This document shows positions 40,385 to 49,944 of a DNA stretch of 64,000 bases, piece after piece. A program made the translations under genes and the position numbers. This DNA is from CAWINX01 sp963837585 (GTDB lineage: Bacteria; Actinomycetota; Thermoleophilia; Solirubrobacterales; 70-9): assembly GCA_963837585.1 (NCBI GenBank), contig CAWINX010000004.1, positions 124,001 to 188,000 on the forward strand. Reading direction: 5' to 3'. The notes beneath the pieces are model-generated. The model was not told where the DNA came from. It made no database searches and was given only the letters and a program-made list of their open reading frames with translations. Each line of letters opens with the position of its first letter. Position 1 is the stretch's first letter.

Positions 40385-41444
40385 TTAGAGCCGGTGGGCG
40401 TCGAGCGCCGCCTCGTCGATCTCGACTCCGAGGCCGGGGCCGTCGGGGAGGTGGAGCATCCCGCCCTCCAGCCGGCACTCGACCGCGGCGATCGTCGAGG
40501 CGAAAAGACGCTGAGTGGCAAGTCCGTGGGCGAGGCCCGGGTCGTCTGCCCCTGCACTCTCGCGCAGGGTTTGCGCCACCTGCGCCGCCGCGGCGATCCC
40601 GACCGGCCCGTCGAGGGCGCTGGAAAGGTAGGTGGGGAGGACCTCGGCAATCTCAATCGCAGCTTCGGGCCCTCCCACCTTCGAGAGCTTCACCCCGGTG
40701 AGGCGACAGGCCCCGGCGGCAACCGCCAGCTCAGCGTCGGCGCGAGTCTCGACGCTTTCGTCTCCGGCGATCGGAATAGACGTCGCGGCGGCGACCTCGG
40801 CCGCCTCCTCCAGGGTGGCGACGGGCTGCTCGGCGAGCTCGATGTCGAGCTCCTCCAGTGCGGCCAGGGTGCGCTTTGCCGTCTCCACGTCCCAGGCGCC
40901 GTTCGCGTCCACTCGGATGCGCGCCTCGGGGCCGACCGCTTCCCGCACGGCTCGCACCTGGCCGACGTCGTCCCCGGCGCCGAGCTTCAGCTTGAAGGTC
41001 GAGAAGCCCTCGGCGGCCCAGGCCTCCGCGGCGGCGGCCACCTGGGCCGGTTCGCCGGCAATCAATGTGGCGTTGCAGAGAACCGGGCGCGACTCGGGAG
41101 GAGGGGAGGGGTGCTCAGCTGCCGCTCGTCTCCCTCGCAGGTCCATCAGCGCCGTCAGGGCGGCGCAACGGGCCGGGGGCGACAGCTCCGCGGCTGCGTC
41201 CAGCACCGTCGCCTCGTCGATCGCGTCGCGTTCCCCCAGTCGCTCCAGCTCGGAGACGACCTGGGCAAGCGTCGCCCCACCTCGCAAGCGAGAGCGGCAC
41301 CGCCTCGCCGAGCCCGGTCAGCCCGTCGTCGGAGCGCAGCCGCAGCAGCACCATCTCGCGCCGCTCGAGCGTCCCGGCCGCGGTCACGTACGGCTCGCGG
41401 AAGGGGAGCGCGTAGGGGACGACCTCTACCGACGCGATGCGCAC
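40385..41444 (-). CDS. menC: o-Succinylbenzoate synthase (one frameshift)
   Basis: Enolase-superfamily dehydratase giving o-succinylbenzoate, about 352 residues. VPYALPFREPYVTAAGTLER begins the capping domain; STFKLKLGAGDD holds the catalytic Lys-x-Lys; RIRVDANGAWDVETA, LAEQPVATLEEAAEV and IPIAGDESVET carry the metal-binding Asp/Glu/Asp; GVKLSKVGG has the second catalytic Lys. An extra base near 41283 splits it. Lies between menA and menD in the same direction, supporting the assignment over other mandelate-racemase-like enzymes. Confidence 0.87.
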
Positions 41445-41467
41445 GCCGACAGCATCCCACGCTCAGC

Positions 41468-42349
41468 TCAGGCGGAGACCAGCAATCCGCCCGTAACCAG
41501 CAGGCTGAAGACCGCGAGCAGCGCGCCCGTCCCGGCCAGCGCCGCGTTCAGGGCCGGGCCGTCGGTGCGGTTCGACATCGCTCGCATCGGCGCGATCGCC
41601 ATCGGCAGCGCCAGCAGGCCGATCAGCGGCAAGAGGCTGGAGTCGCCCGCCACCAGCGCAATCGGCAGGACGACGAAGGCGCCGAGCACCAGCATCCGGA
41701 AGAGCGAGACCGCGTTGGAGCGTCCCATCCGCACGGCCAGGGTCATCTTTCCCGCCCGTCGGTCGGTTTCGAGATCGCGGACGTTGTTGACGACGAGGAT
41801 CGCCGTCGCCATGAAGCCGATCGAGATCGAGAGCCCCAGCGGCAGCGCGTCGAGCTGCTCGACCTGCACGTAGTAGGAGCCGTTGACGGCGACCAGGCCG
41901 AAGAAGAGGAAGACGAAGACCTCGCCGAGCCCGGCGTATCCGTAGGGCCGCGGCCCGCCGGTGTAGAGGACGCCGGCGGCGATCGAGACCGCGCCGACCA
42001 GGAGGATCACGATCCCCGCCACCGCGGCGAGGTAGATCCCGCAGGCGATCGCCACGCCGAACGCCACCCAGGTCGCTGTCAGCACACGCCGGGGAGTGAC
42101 CAGGCCCGCCGAGGTGACCCGCACGGGACCGAGGCGATCGGCGGTGTCGGCGCCCCGGCGGGCATCCGAGTAATCGTTGGCAAGGTTCGTGCCGATCTGG
42201 ATGAAGACACTGCCGACCAGGGCGGCGATGAAGGCGCCGACCCTCGGGAGCGAGCCGACCCACTGCACCGCGGCGGCGGTGCCGACCAGAACCGGCGCGA
42301 TTGCGGCGGGCAGCGTCCGCGGACGCGCCGCCATCAACCAGATCCTCAT
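41468..42349 (-). CDS. menA: 1,4-Dihydroxy-2-naphthoate polyprenyltransferase
   Basis: UbiA-fold integral membrane prenyltransferase attaching the isoprenoid tail, 293 residues, intact. WLMAARPRTLPAAIAPVLVG begins the first helix; GTNLANDYSDARRGAD and NNVRDLETDRRAGKMTLAVR are the two Asp-rich, Mg-binding motifs of the superfamily. About eight hydrophobic segments. ATG overlaps the menB stop (ATGA). Position inside menB-A-C-D makes MenA more likely than another UbiA relative. Confidence 0.93.
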   Translation of the reverse strand: MRIWLMAARPRTLPAAIAPVLVGTAAAVQWVGSLPRVGAFIAALVGSVFIQIGTNLANDYSDARRGADTADRLGPVRVTSAGLVTPRRVLTATWVAFGVAIACGIYLAAVAGIVILLVGAVSIAAGVLYTGGPRPYGYAGLGEVFVFLFFGLVAVNGSYYVQVEQLDALPLGLSISIGFMATAILVVNNVRDLETDRRAGKMTLAVRMGRSNAVSLFRMLVLGAFVVLPIALVAGDSSLLPLIGLLALPMAIAPMRAMSNRTDGPALNAALAGTGALLAVFSLLVTGGLLVSA

Positions 42350-43212
42350 GGTCGCCGCGGGAACTGGGAGAAGTCGGGCGGGCGCTTTTCCTTGAACGCC
42401 TCGCGGCCCTCGTGCGCCTCCTCGTTGCCGTAGAAGAGCAGGTTGGCGTCGTGGGCCAACTGCTGGATTCCGGTGTAGCCGTCCTCGTGGGCATTGAAGC
42501 TCGCTTTGACCAGGCGCAGGGCAAAGGGCGAGAGCGCGAGCATTTCCCGGCACCAGGCGACGGTCTCCCCCTCGAGGCGATCGAATGGGACGACTGCGTT
42601 GACCAGGCCCATCTCGAGGGCCTCCGCGGCGTCGTACTGGCGGCACAGCAGCCAGAACTCCTTCGCCTTCTTGGTCCCGACGAGGTCGCGCAGCAGCGAG
42701 GCTCCGAAGCCGCCGTCCCAGGAGCCGACCCGCGGCCCGGTCTGGCCGAAGCGGGCGTTGTCGGCGGCGATCGTCAGGTCGCAGCAGAGGTGAAGGATGT
42801 GGCCGCCGCCGATCGCGTAGCCGGCCACCATCGCCACCACCGGCTTCGGCAGCCGCCGCATCTGCACCTGTAGGTCGGTGACGTGAAAGCGACCGAGGGA
42901 TTGGCCCTCGGCGACGTAGCCGGTGTCGCCGCGAACGCGCTGGTCGCCGCCCGAGCAGAACGCATGCTCGCCCTCCCCGGTGAGGATGACGACACCCACC
43001 TCGGCGTCCTCGCGGGCCAGCTCCAGCGCGGCGGAGATCTCGATCAGCGTCTGAGGGCGAAAGGCGTTGCGCACCTCGGGCCTGTCGATCGTGATCTTGG
43101 CGATCCCGTCGGCCGCCTCGTAGCGAATGTCCTCGTAGGAGCCGGCGCTGCGCCACTCGATCGGCGCGTAGAGGTCCTCCTCGGGCGAGGCGTCCTTGTG
43201 GCGTTGCGGCAT
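42346..43212 (-). CDS. menB: 1,4-Dihydroxy-2-naphthoyl-CoA synthase
   Basis: Crotonase-fold cyclase acting on o-succinylbenzoyl-CoA, 288 residues. KITIDRPEVRNAFRPQTLIE, HAFCSGGDQRVRGDTGY, VAGYAIGGGHILHLCCDLTI (oxyanion hole) and FGQTGPRVGSWDGGFGASLL are MenB-specific; the C-terminus AFKEKRPPDFSQFPR matches the family. Start chosen at MPQRHKDASPEED because a minus-strand TATCGT box lies 7 nt upstream (43220-43225); the frame could begin at 43236. First gene of the menB-A-C-D operon, divergent from menE. Confidence 0.94.
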   Translation of the reverse strand: MPQRHKDASPEEDLYAPIEWRSAGSYEDIRYEAADGIAKITIDRPEVRNAFRPQTLIEISAALELAREDAEVGVVILTGEGEHAFCSGGDQRVRGDTGYVAEGQSLGRFHVTDLQVQMRRLPKPVVAMVAGYAIGGGHILHLCCDLTIAADNARFGQTGPRVGSWDGGFGASLLRDLVGTKKAKEFWLLCRQYDAAEALEMGLVNAVVPFDRLEGETVAWCREMLALSPFALRLVKASFNAHEDGYTGIQQLAHDANLLFYGNEEAHEGREAFKEKRPPDFSQFPRRP

Positions 43213-43256
43213 GATGCGCACGATAACCAGCGACACCCGGTCAACGCCCTGATCCG

Positions 43257-44581
43257 ATGAAACTCGACAACTGGCTCGCGCAGAGATCCCAGAGTTGCCC
43301 CGACCGCACGGCCCTGGTCGCCGACGGCGCCGAGGTCACCTACGCCGAACTGGAGGCGGAGTCGACCTGGGTCGCGCGTCGCCTCGCCGCCTACGGCGTG
43401 CGGCGCGGCTCGGTGGCGGCGCTGACCATGCATCCGCGTCGCGAGCAGGTGGTGCTGCTCCACGCCCTGATGAAGGTGGGGGCGATCCTCTGCCGCTCAG
43501 CCCGCGGCTCTCCACCGAGGAACGAGCCGCGGTGCTCGCGGCCGAGGAGCCGGCGGTCGACCTCAGCGACGCCGGCCAGCTGACCCAGACCGAAGCCGAC
43601 CTGCCGCTACTCGGCGAGCACGACATGGACGACGTCCACTGCCGAATCCTGACCAGCGGCAGCACCGGTGCTGCCCACGCGGTCGGTCTCACCTACGGCA
43701 ACCATCTCTGGAGCGCGGTCGGCTCGGGCTTCAACATCGGCGTCCAGCCAGACGACCGCTGGCTCTGCTGCCTGCCGCTCAGTCACGTCTCCGGCCTGGG
43801 GATCGCGATGCGCTCGGTCATCTACGGCACCACCGCCGTCCTTCACGACGGCTTCGACGTCGAGCGCGTCGCCACGGCGCTCGCCGAGGACGGGATCACC
43901 GTCGTCTCGCTGGTGACGACGATGTTGACGCGGCTGCTGGAGGCGGGCGCCGACCTCTCTGCCCCGCGGGCGATCCTGGTCGGGGGCGGGCCGGTCCCCG
44001 AGGAGCCCCTCGAAGAGGCGATCGGACGCGGCGCGACGGTCGTCCAGACCTACGGCCTCACCGAGACCGCCTCCCAGGTGACGACCCTGGCGCCGGCCGA
44101 TGCGCAGCGCAAGCTCGGCTCCGCGGGACGGCCGCTGCTGACCACCCACCTGCGGATCCTCGACGGCGAGATCCTCGTCCAGGGCCCGACGGTCGCGCCC
44201 GGGCGGGCGGATGCCGACGGCTGGCTCCATACCGGCGACCTGGGGCGAATCGACGAGGAGGGCTTCCTCTACGTCGAAGACCGAATCGACGACCTGATCG
44301 TCAGCGGCGGCGAGAACATCGTCCCCGCCGAGGTCGAGCAGGTGCTGCTGCGCCACCCCGAGGTCTCCGACGCCGCGGTGATCGGCCGCGAGGACCCGGA
44401 GTGGCAACAGGCGGTGACCGCGGTGGTCGTGCTCGAGGACGGCTCCGAGGCGACGCCGGACGAGCTGCGACGCCACTGCGCCTCCTCGCTGGCCGACTTC
44501 AAGGTGCCGAAGCGGGTCGAGCTCGCCGCGGCGCTGCCGCGCACGCCCTCGGGCAAGTTGATGCGCAGAGCCCTCCGATAG
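43257..44581 (+). CDS. menE: o-Succinylbenzoate-CoA ligase (one frameshift)
   Basis: Acyl-adenylate-forming enzyme producing OSB-CoA for MenB, about 441 residues. DNWLAQRSQSCPDRTALVAD; AMP-binding P-loop RILTSGSTGAAHAVGLTYGN; VQTYGLTETASQVTTLA; DGWLHTGDLGRIDEEGFLYV; KVPKRVELAAALPRTPSGKL with the C-terminal catalytic Lys. A missing base near 43490 shifts the frame at LPLSPRLSTEE. It diverges from menB and is followed 10 nt later by ilvC, so menE and ilvC may share transcripts. Confidence 0.9.
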
Positions 44582-44591
44582 CCTGCCACGC

Positions 44592-45596
44592 ATGCCTACA
44601 GACGACATTTTCTACGACAAGGACGCCGACCTCTCCAAGCTCGAGGGCAAGACCGTCGCCATCCTCGGATACGGCTCGCAGGGCCACGCTCACGCCCTCA
44701 ACCTCAAGGACTCCGGCGTCGACGTAGTCGTCGGCCTCCGCGCCGACTCCTCCAGCCGCGCCAAGGCCGAGGCCGCCGGCCTCGAGGTGCTCGAAATCGC
44801 CGACGCCGCCAGCCGCGGCGACGTCGTGATGATCCTGCTCCCCGACGAGAAACAGGCCGAGATCTGGGAGTCCGAGATCGCCGACGGGATCGCGCCCGGC
44901 AACCTCTTGATGTTCGCCCACGGCTTCGCCATCCACTTCGGCCAGATCGAGCCGCCGGCCGGCGTCGACGTCGGCATGGTCGCCCCGAAGGGGCCCGGCC
45001 ACCTGGTTCGCCGCCAGTACGAGGAGGGTCGTGGCGTCCCCTGCCTGATGGCCGTCCACCAGGACGCCACCGGCAACGCCCACGACCTCGTCCTCGCCTA
45101 CGCCAGCGGCATCGGCGGCGGCCGCGCCGGGATCATCGAGACCACCTTCAAGGACGAGTGCGAGACCGACCTCTTCGGCGAGCAGGCCGTCCTCTGCGGC
45201 GGCGCAACGGAGCTGGTTCGCGCCGGCTTCGAAACCCTGGTCGAGGCCGGCTACGACCCGCGCCTCGCCTACTTCGAGTGCCTGCACGAGTTGAAGCTGA
45301 TCGTCGACCTGATGTTCGAGAAGGGCATCCAGGGGATGCGCTACTCGATCTCCAACACCGCCGAGTACGGCGACATGACCCGCGGCAAACGGGTCATCGG
45401 GCCGGAGTCGCGAGCGGCGATGAAGCAGATCCTCTCCGAGATCCAGTCGGGCGAGTTCGCCAAAGAGTGGATCGCCGAGAACCGCGCCGGTGGGGAGAAC
45501 TTCAACCGCATGCGCGAGGAAGGCGCCGGGCATCAGGTCGAGGAGGTCGGCAAAGACCTTCGGGACATGATGCCCTGGATCGACCAGGAGTTCTGA
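44592..45596 (+). CDS. ilvC: Ketol-acid reductoisomerase (class I)
   Basis: NADPH-dependent isomeroreduction of acetolactate and acetohydroxybutyrate, 334 residues, intact. VAILGYGSQGHAHALNLKDS is the nucleotide-binding motif, with VGLRADSSSRAKA (Ser-rich phosphate-binding loop, consistent with NADPH); AHGFAIHFGQIEPPAGVDVG; MVAPKGPGHLVRRQYEEGRG; ETDLFGEQAVLCGG carries Mg-binding Asp/Glu; RYSISNTAEYGDMTRG. TAGCCT, which includes the menE stop codon, is 7 nt before the ATG and could be a promoter. Followed by the long repeat-bearing gap. Confidence 0.96.
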   Translation: MPTDDIFYDKDADLSKLEGKTVAILGYGSQGHAHALNLKDSGVDVVVGLRADSSSRAKAEAAGLEVLEIADAASRGDVVMILLPDEKQAEIWESEIADGIAPGNLLMFAHGFAIHFGQIEPPAGVDVGMVAPKGPGHLVRRQYEEGRGVPCLMAVHQDATGNAHDLVLAYASGIGGGRAGIIETTFKDECETDLFGEQAVLCGGATELVRAGFETLVEAGYDPRLAYFECLHELKLIVDLMFEKGIQGMRYSISNTAEYGDMTRGKRVIGPESRAAMKQILSEIQSGEFAKEWIAENRAGGENFNRMREEGAGHQVEEVGKDLRDMMPWIDQEF

Positions 45597-45607
45597 GCGC
45601 GGTTCCA

Positions 45608-45758
45608 GGGAGGGACAGCGGTGCCCCTCCCCGTGAATTTGGTCGCACGGCCTTCGGCCTTAGCTCCGATGTTTGAGCGCGGCTGGCGCCGCGCAGGATC
45701 CTGAGATTGCATATCGCCGCTTCGCGACATTCCCGGGGAGGGGTGCCGGTGTCCCTCC
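45608..45758 (+). repeat. Palindrome-ended element, copy 1
   Basis: About 151 bp. The ends are imperfect inverted repeats of about 30 bp (GGGAGGGACAGCGGTGCCCC at 45608-45627 versus GGGGTGCCGGTGTCCCTCC at 45740-45758). The interior (45659-45732) is repeated in reverse orientation in copy 2. No convincing coding frame. Begins 12 nt after ilvC. Confidence 0.65.
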
Positions 45759-45851
45759 GACGAAGCCGCTGCGAACACCAGCTTCGCTGTTCAGCTTGTG
45801 CGACTCGAGGAGTTCGCTTGAGTTCCAGCGTCGCTTCTATGCGCATTGAGA

Positions 45852-45996
45852 GGGAGACCCGGGCGCCCTCCAGGCGAATGTCGCGAAGCGGCGATATGCA
45901 ATCTGTCTATTGCGCGGCGTCAGCCGCGCTCAGACATCGGAGCTAAGCGCGAAGCGCGTGCGACATCAATTCGACTGGAGGGTGCTCGGGTCTCCC
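45852..45996 (-). repeat. Palindrome-ended element, copy 2
   Basis: About 145 bp, inverted relative to copy 1. Ends GGGAGACCCGGGCGCCCTCC and GGAGGGTGCTCGGGTCTCCC pair at 18 of 20 positions. The segment 45876-45947 is nearly identical to the reverse complement of 45659-45732, including a 29-bp perfect match (45704-45732 against 45876-45904). The 93 bp between the copies is not obviously repeated or coding. Confidence 0.65.
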
Positions 45997-46000
45997 ACCC

Positions 46001-46043
46001 ATTACGCCCCGGGCGCGTTGGCGCAACTCCTGCGGGGCGTTAT
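46001..46043 (-). terminator. Hairpin at the cupin gene 3' end
   Basis: ATTACGCCCC / GGGGCGTTAT pair at 9 of 10 positions, with an inner GCGC-GTTG-GCGC stem. It spans the cupin stop codon region and borders repeat copy 2. Probably ends the minus-strand transcript. Confidence 0.45.
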
Positions 46044-46429
46044 CGGTGCGTCTCGCCCTCCGGCTGACGACCATCGCGTCCCACGTAGCCGTCCTTGCCG
46101 CCGACGACGACGTAGACGGCCTCCTCTGAGTCGCTGAGGTTGCGGACGCTTCTGACTGTCGAGGCGTCTACCCAGGCGAGGCCGCCGGGTTCGAGTTCGT
46201 GGGTCGAGCCGTCGCCGAACTTCATCTCGATCCGGCCGCTGTGCAGGAAGTAGAGCTCCTCCTGCTCGTCGTGGTAATGGCTTCCCGTCTCGTAGGTGGG
46301 AGGGAGGACGATCGCGTTGACGCCGAAGGCGGTGACCCCCAGCTCCTTGCGGATCTTGCGGAAGCCGGGGCCGTCGCCGAGGGCGTCGAGGTTGGCGACG
46401 GCGTACCCGTCGCCCTTCTCGACGCCCAT
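46040..46429 (-). CDS. Cupin-domain protein
   Basis: 129-residue single cupin. Motif 1 GSHYHDEQEELYFLHSGRIE has the His-x-His-x4-Glu metal ligands; motif 2 is HELEPGGLAWVDASTVRSVR, with Asp-Ala in place of the usual Pro-x-x-His. It resembles small cupins of unknown substrate that bind a metal and may act in isomerisation, oxidation or sensing. On the minus strand near the DUF4389 gene (28 bp), so possibly the same transcript. Confidence 0.8.
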   Translation of the reverse strand: MGVEKGDGYAVANLDALGDGPGFRKIRKELGVTAFGVNAIVLPPTYETGSHYHDEQEELYFLHSGRIEMKFGDGSTHELEPGGLAWVDASTVRSVRNLSDSEEAVYVVVGGKDGYVGRDGRQPEGETHR

Positions 46430-46457
46430 GCTCGGTCGCTTCAGCCATCGATCGCGC

Positions 46458-47099
46458 CTACGCCGCCGGCGCCGGAGGGGCTGCCGGGGGCTCTGGGGGT
46501 GCGGGCGGCGCTGCGGCGAGCGAGGGCTTTGCCGCCTCGATCCCGATCGGCGGGTAGTCGTCGGTCAGGAATGCCACATACCCATAGAGGCGCGCGTAGA
46601 AGCCGTTGGCGAAGGTCAGCGCGGTGTTGACGCCCTCCGGCAGGTAGCCGCGGAAGACGATCGTCACCCAGGCGATGACTCCAAGCCACATGTGCATGTA
46701 GTTGACCGCGTAGAGGACGATCAGCATCGGCAGGGCCAGGACCAGGCGGAACAGAGCCTTCAGCCGGCTCTGGCGCTCGGCGGCCGGCGCGATCTTGACT
46801 CGGATCGGGTAGTTGGGATCGTCGGCGATCCCGAATGGGGGCCACTCGTCGCTCTGGAGGTAGACCCAGGCGTTGGTGCGAACGAAGAAGCGAATGACGC
46901 CGGAGTTGAAGTTGAAGAGCCAGGCCGGGTAGCGGCCCATGACGATGATCGCCACCCAGGCGAAGAAGTGGGTGAAGGCAAACGCGATTGCGTAGACGGT
47001 GGCGACGATCAGCCACGGGATTGCCAGGATGATCCGGAAGAACGTCGTCCCCCGGTTCGGCCGCGCGTTGAAGTCGACCTCGTACTCGACTGGATACAT
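46458..47099 (-). CDS. DUF4389-like membrane protein
   Basis: 213 residues with repeated long hydrophobic segments (FFRIILAIPWLIVATVYAIA; FFAWVAIIVMGRYPAWLFNF; LFRLVLALPMLIVLYAVNYM; GVIAWVTIVFRGYLPEGVN) and the internal symmetry typical of DUF4389 proteins; a short Pro/Ala-rich tail ends it. GGAGAGGA lies 5 nt before the ATG, a good ribosome-binding site. Function unknown in the family. Divergent from serC. Confidence 0.75.
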   Translation of the reverse strand: MYPVEYEVDFNARPNRGTTFFRIILAIPWLIVATVYAIAFAFTHFFAWVAIIVMGRYPAWLFNFNSGVIRFFVRTNAWVYLQSDEWPPFGIADDPNYPIRVKIAPAAERQSRLKALFRLVLALPMLIVLYAVNYMHMWLGVIAWVTIVFRGYLPEGVNTALTFANGFYARLYGYVAFLTDDYPPIGIEAAKPSLAAAPPAPPEPPAAPPAPAA

Positions 47100-47212
47100 C
47101 GGTTCCTCTCCTCCGTTGACCCTGCCAATCGGCAGTCGCGGCCAGCCTACCCCCGCCCTCGGCGCGAGTCCACCCGCGGCCGTCAGAGGTGCCTAATAAC
47201 CTGTCGCCTCCG

Positions 47213-48353
47213 ATGACCGCGACCACCGCCCAGGAAATTCCGGCCGACCTCAGGCCCGCCGACGGCCGCTTTGGCTGTGGGCCGTCGAAGGTCCGTCCCG
47301 AGGCGCTCGCCGGGCTCGCCGACCAGGCTGCGCTGATGGGCACCTCGCATAGGCAGGCGCCGGTCCGCGATCTGGTCGGCAGGGTCCGAGCCGGCCTCGG
47401 CGAGCTGTTCGCGCTGCCCGACGGCTACGAGGTGGCGCTCGGCAACGGCGGCACCACCGCCTTCTGGGACGCCGCGGCCGCCTGGCTGGTGCGCGAGCGT
47501 TCGCTTCACCTCACCTACGGCGAGTTCTCGCAGAAGTTCGCGAAGGTGACCGCCGGGGCGCCCTTCCTCGCCGACCCGATCCTCGTCGAGGCCGAGCCGG
47601 GCGACGCGCCCGAGCCGGTCGCCGACCCCGATGCCGACGCGCTCGCCTGGGCGCACAACGAGACCTCGACCGGGGTGATGGTCGAGGTCCGCCGCCCGGC
47701 GGAAGCCGGGGATGCGCTGGTCCTGGTCGACGGCACCTCCGGAGCCGGCGGCCTGCCGCTCGACCCCTCCCAAGCAGACGCCTATTACTTCGCCCCGCAG
47801 AAGGCCTTCGGCGCCGACGGCGGCCTCTGGCTGGCCCTGCTCAGCCCCGCCGCGATCGCGCGGATCGAGGAGCTTGACCAGGCCGACGATCGCTGGCAGC
47901 CCGCCTTCCTCAGCCTGAAGACGGCGCTCGAGAACTCGCGCAAGGACCAGACGTACAACACACCGGCGCTCGCGACCCTGATTTTGCTCGCCGACCAAAT
48001 CGAGTGGATGCTCACCGGGGGCGGTCTCGATTGGTGCGTGGAGCGGACCACGGCCTCCTCGGGCGCCCTCTACGGCTGGGCGGAGCGGACCGACTTCGCC
48101 ACCCCGTTCGTCACCGACCCGCAAAAGCGCTCGCTGGTCGTCGGCACGATCGACTTCGACGACTCGGTCGACGCCGCTGCGCTCGCCGCGCGCTTTGCGC
48201 GCCAACGGCATCGTCGACGTCGAGCCCTACCGCAAGCTGGGTCGCAATCAGCTGCGGGTCGGGATGTTCCCGGCGGTCGAGCCGGCCGACGTCGAGGCGC
48301 TGACCGCCTGCATCGATTGGGTGGTCGAGAACGTCGAGGGGGTCGCCCGGTGA
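47213..48353 (+). CDS. serC: Phosphoserine aminotransferase (one frameshift)
   Basis: PLP enzyme making phosphoserine from phosphohydroxypyruvate, about 379 residues. The actinobacterial form: RPADGRFGCGPSKVRPEALA, LMGTSHRQAPVRDLVGRVRA, ALGNGGTTAFWDAAAAWLVR, then the PLP-Lys site DAYYFAPQKAFGADGGLWLA. An extra base near 48198 moves the last 50 residues (NGIVDVEPYRKLGRNQLRVG) into another frame, leaving the N-terminal part by chance in frame with serA. The stop overlaps the serA GTG (GTGA). Serine feeds cysE upstream in the map and one-carbon supply via folD. Confidence 0.9.
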
Positions 48354-49930
48354 AGGTCCTCGTCAAGGAGAAGATCGCCGACAGCGGCGTCGAGTTGCTG
48401 CGGGAGAACTTCGACGTCGACCTCGGCCTCGAGATGTCCGACGAGCAGCTGCGCGACGCGATCGCCGGCTACGACGCGATCCTGATTCGCTCCGCGACCA
48501 AGCTGACCGCGGACTTGATCGAGCGGGCCGACCAGCTCAAGGTGATCGGCCGCGCCGGCACCGGAGTCGACAACGTCGACATCCCGGCCGCCACGCGCCG
48601 CGGAATCATCGTCGCCAACGCACCGGAGTCCAACTCGGTCGCCGCCGCCGAGCACACACTGGCCCTCGCCCTGGCGCTCTGCCGCAATGTTCCCCAGGCC
48701 CACGGCACGCTCGTCGATGGGCGTTGGGAGCGCTCCCGTTTCAAGGGCGCCGAGCTGTACGGCAAGACGCTCGGCGTGGTCGGCTTCGGCCGGATCGGCC
48801 AGCTCGTCGCCAAACGCGCCCAGGGCTTCGAGATGGAGGTCGTCGCCTTCGACAAGTTCGTCTCCGCCGAGCGCTTCCGCGAACTCGGGGTCGAGGGCGC
48901 CGCCTCGCTCGAGGATCTCTACGCGCGCGCCGACCTGATCACTCTGCATGTGCCGAAGACGCCCGACACGATCGGGCTGATCGACGCCGAGGCGATCGCG
49001 GCGATGAAGGACGGAGTGCGGATCGTCAACTGCGCCCGCGGCGAGCTGGTCGACCTCGACGCTCTGGTTGCCGGTCTGGAATCCGGCAAGGTCGGTGGCG
49101 CCGCGCTTGACGTCTTCCCCTCCGAGCCCTTCACCGAGCACCCGATCTTCGCCCGCGACGACGTCGTCGTCACGCCTCACCTGGGCGCCTCTACCGCCGA
49201 AGCGCAGGACCGCGCCGGCGTCGTCACCGCCGAACAGGTGACCGCGGCGCTGACCGGCGGCGTCGTCACCAACGCGGTCAACATCGCGGCGGTGCGCCCC
49301 GAGGAGATGGAGGCGCTGGCCCCGTTCGTGCCGCTCTGCGAGAAGCTCGGCCGCCTCGCCCAGGGGCTCGGCGACGGTGCTGTCGACAAAGTCACGGCCG
49401 AGTTCCGCGGCCGGATCGCCGCCCACGACAACCGCCTGCTCGGCATCGCCGTCCTGGTCGGCATCCTCTCCGGCCACACCGAGGAGCCGGTCAACCTCGT
49501 CAACGCGCCGCAGATGGCCGAGGAGCGGGGGATCGAGCTGATCGAGACCAGCGACTCGAATGCGGAGGACTTCACCGAGTTGGTCACCGTCCGTCTCGAG
49601 TCCGGCGGCGAGGAGGTCGAGGTCTCCGGCACCGGAGTCGGCCCGCGCAACGAGCCCTACCTGGTCTCGGTCTGGGGCGAGAGCTTCTACCTCCCCTTCG
49701 CCGAGCACCTCGCCGTCTTCCGTTACGCCGACCAGCCGGGGATGATCGGTCGGGTCGGGACGATGTTCGGCGAGCAGGGCGTGAACATCATCTCCGCCGC
49801 GGTCGGGGCCGAGACCGACGGCAAGCGCGCCGTGATGGCGCTGACCACCGACGCGCCGGTTCGCCGCGAGACGATCGAGAAGATCCTCGAGCTGGACGGA
49901 TTCTCGGTCGGCCGCTCGGTCGACCTCTAG
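48350..49930 (+). CDS. serA: D-3-phosphoglycerate dehydrogenase (long form)
   Basis: First committed step of serine synthesis, 526 residues, intact. KVIGRAGTGVDNVDIPAATR; NAD site LGVVGFGRIGQLVAKRAQGF; VNCARGELVDLDAL with catalytic Arg; TPHLGASTAEAQDRAG with catalytic His. An ASB (allosteric substrate-binding) domain and a C-terminal ACT domain (VFRYADQPGMIGRVGTMFGE) follow, as in M. tuberculosis SerA, where serine inhibits through the ACT domain. GTG overlaps serC, forming a two-gene serine operon. Confidence 0.95.
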   Translation: MKVLVKEKIADSGVELLRENFDVDLGLEMSDEQLRDAIAGYDAILIRSATKLTADLIERADQLKVIGRAGTGVDNVDIPAATRRGIIVANAPESNSVAAAEHTLALALALCRNVPQAHGTLVDGRWERSRFKGAELYGKTLGVVGFGRIGQLVAKRAQGFEMEVVAFDKFVSAERFRELGVEGAASLEDLYARADLITLHVPKTPDTIGLIDAEAIAAMKDGVRIVNCARGELVDLDALVAGLESGKVGGAALDVFPSEPFTEHPIFARDDVVVTPHLGASTAEAQDRAGVVTAEQVTAALTGGVVTNAVNIAAVRPEEMEALAPFVPLCEKLGRLAQGLGDGAVDKVTAEFRGRIAAHDNRLLGIAVLVGILSGHTEEPVNLVNAPQMAEERGIELIETSDSNAEDFTELVTVRLESGGEEVEVSGTGVGPRNEPYLVSVWGESFYLPFAEHLAVFRYADQPGMIGRVGTMFGEQGVNIISAAVGAETDGKRAVMALTTDAPVRRETIEKILELDGFSVGRSVDL

Positions 49931-49944
49931 GTAGGGTCTTCTCG

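Noticed and set aside
45608..45996. CRISPR array
   Set aside because: Only two repeat units, long (about 150 bp), in opposite orientation and internally palindromic; no spacer regularity and no cas genes.
45608..45996. Insertion sequence with transposase
   Set aside because: No frame of useful length or transposase motif lies between the repeat ends.
47189..49930. A single 913-codon SerC-SerA fusion
   Set aside because: The serC C-terminus (NGIVDVEPYRKLG) is intact in another frame and ends with a GTGA overlap to serA; the fusion exists only because of a one-base insertion near 48198.
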